From positions 1-6,278 of the forward strand of contig CAZCBJ010000228.1 in the NCBI GenBank assembly GCA_964496705.1: 6,278 nt of DNA, written 5' to 3'. This DNA comes from CAZCBJ01 sp964496705. Lineage in GTDB: Bacteria; Chloroflexota; Anaerolineae; Anaerolineales; Anaerolineaceae. This document shows positions 6,095-6,278 of the stretch, one piece after another. Below the pieces are notes generated by a model, which saw nothing but the letters and a program-made list of their open reading frames with translations, did not search any database and was not told the DNA's origin. Within the stretch, counting starts at the first letter, position 1. Each line of letters starts with the position of its first letter. The translations under genes were made by a program, and so were the position numbers.

Positions 6095-6278
6095 ATGACT
6101 GACACCGCACCATCCGTACCTGAACGACAAATTTTTGTAGACGAGCCCGTCAGTGATGTCGGCCAGATGTCTCAATGGCGCTTGATGGCACTCAGGTTTT
6201 ACAAGAACAAACTGGCCATGGCTGGCGTCTACGGTCTGTTGATTATGTATCTGCTAGTCTTTTTTGGACCTTTCCTGG
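6095..6278 (+). CDS. DppC/OppC-type ABC transporter permease, N-terminal part (3'-truncated by window edge)
   Basis: The first 61 codons of the partner permease are visible. A polar cytoplasmic N-terminus of about 34 residues leads into RFYKNKLAMAGVYGLLIMYLLVFFGPFL (residues 34-61 in one run of the family's typical R-x(3)-NKLA-x(2)-G pattern), which includes the first membrane segment at about 41-61. This pattern and the position after a DppB-type gene identify it as DppC/OppC-like; complete members are about 300-400 residues. A GAGG run at 6084-6087 lies upstream of the ATG at a usable distance. The gap to the previous stop is only 12 bases, so the two permeases are surely cotranscribed and should be made in similar amounts. 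DppD/DppF-type ATPase genes would be expected further downstream but are outside the window. Confidence 0.9.
   Translation, partial: MTDTAPSVPERQIFVDEPVSDVGQMSQWRLMALRFYKNKLAMAGVYGLLIMYLLVFFGPFL

Overview
The window looks like part of a chromosome from a Chloroflexota bacterium, probably of the Anaerolineae type. This is inferred from style, not from a marker gene. The binding protein has a Tat-type lipoprotein signal followed by a long Ala/Pro/Thr linker, and a double-zinc-ribbon cyclase-homology protein and a glycoside hydrolase lie beside a family 5 ABC importer. Base composition is moderate. All recognisable genes are on the + strand.

Layout. (1) 1-1770: the C-terminal ~589 residues of a GH38 alpha-mannosidase whose N-terminus lies upstream of the window. 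(2) 1771-2577: a 268-residue protein with two zinc ribbons and a class III nucleotidyl cyclase homology domain. It starts on the base after the mannosidase stop codon, and several catalytic positions are substituted. (3) 2578-2885: a 308-base regulatory gap. It holds a strong sigma70-type promoter (TTGACT, 17 bp, TAAAAT with an extended TG), an inverted repeat overlapping the -35 box, a tandem TTAGGT repeat in the spacer, and an untranslated leader of about 220 nt with small hairpins. (4) 2886-4988: a 700-residue family 5 solute-binding lipoprotein. (5) 4989-5098: a gap with a perfect 14-bp stem-loop. (6) 5099-6082: a DppB/OppB-type permease. (7) 6095 to the window end: the N-terminus of a DppC/OppC-type permease, cut by the window edge.

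Working together. The importer captures a ligand outside the membrane with the lipoprotein and passes it through the DppB/DppC-type channel; the ATPase genes would be expected just downstream. Family 5 importers are often labelled peptide transporters, but large members of about 700 residues next to glycoside hydrolases often carry oligosaccharides. With a GH38 alpha-mannosidase directly upstream, uptake of mannose-containing oligosaccharides followed by intracellular trimming is a reasonable inference, not shown by the sequence. The cyclase-like protein may be a nucleotide sensor or scaffold tied to the same operon rather than a working cyclase.

The most interesting points are the cyclase-like protein, in which all three active-site acidic positions are Glu instead of Asp and the catalytic Asn is Ser, and the elaborate promoter and leader in front of the binding protein. 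No RNA genes, mobile elements or CRISPR arrays were seen.
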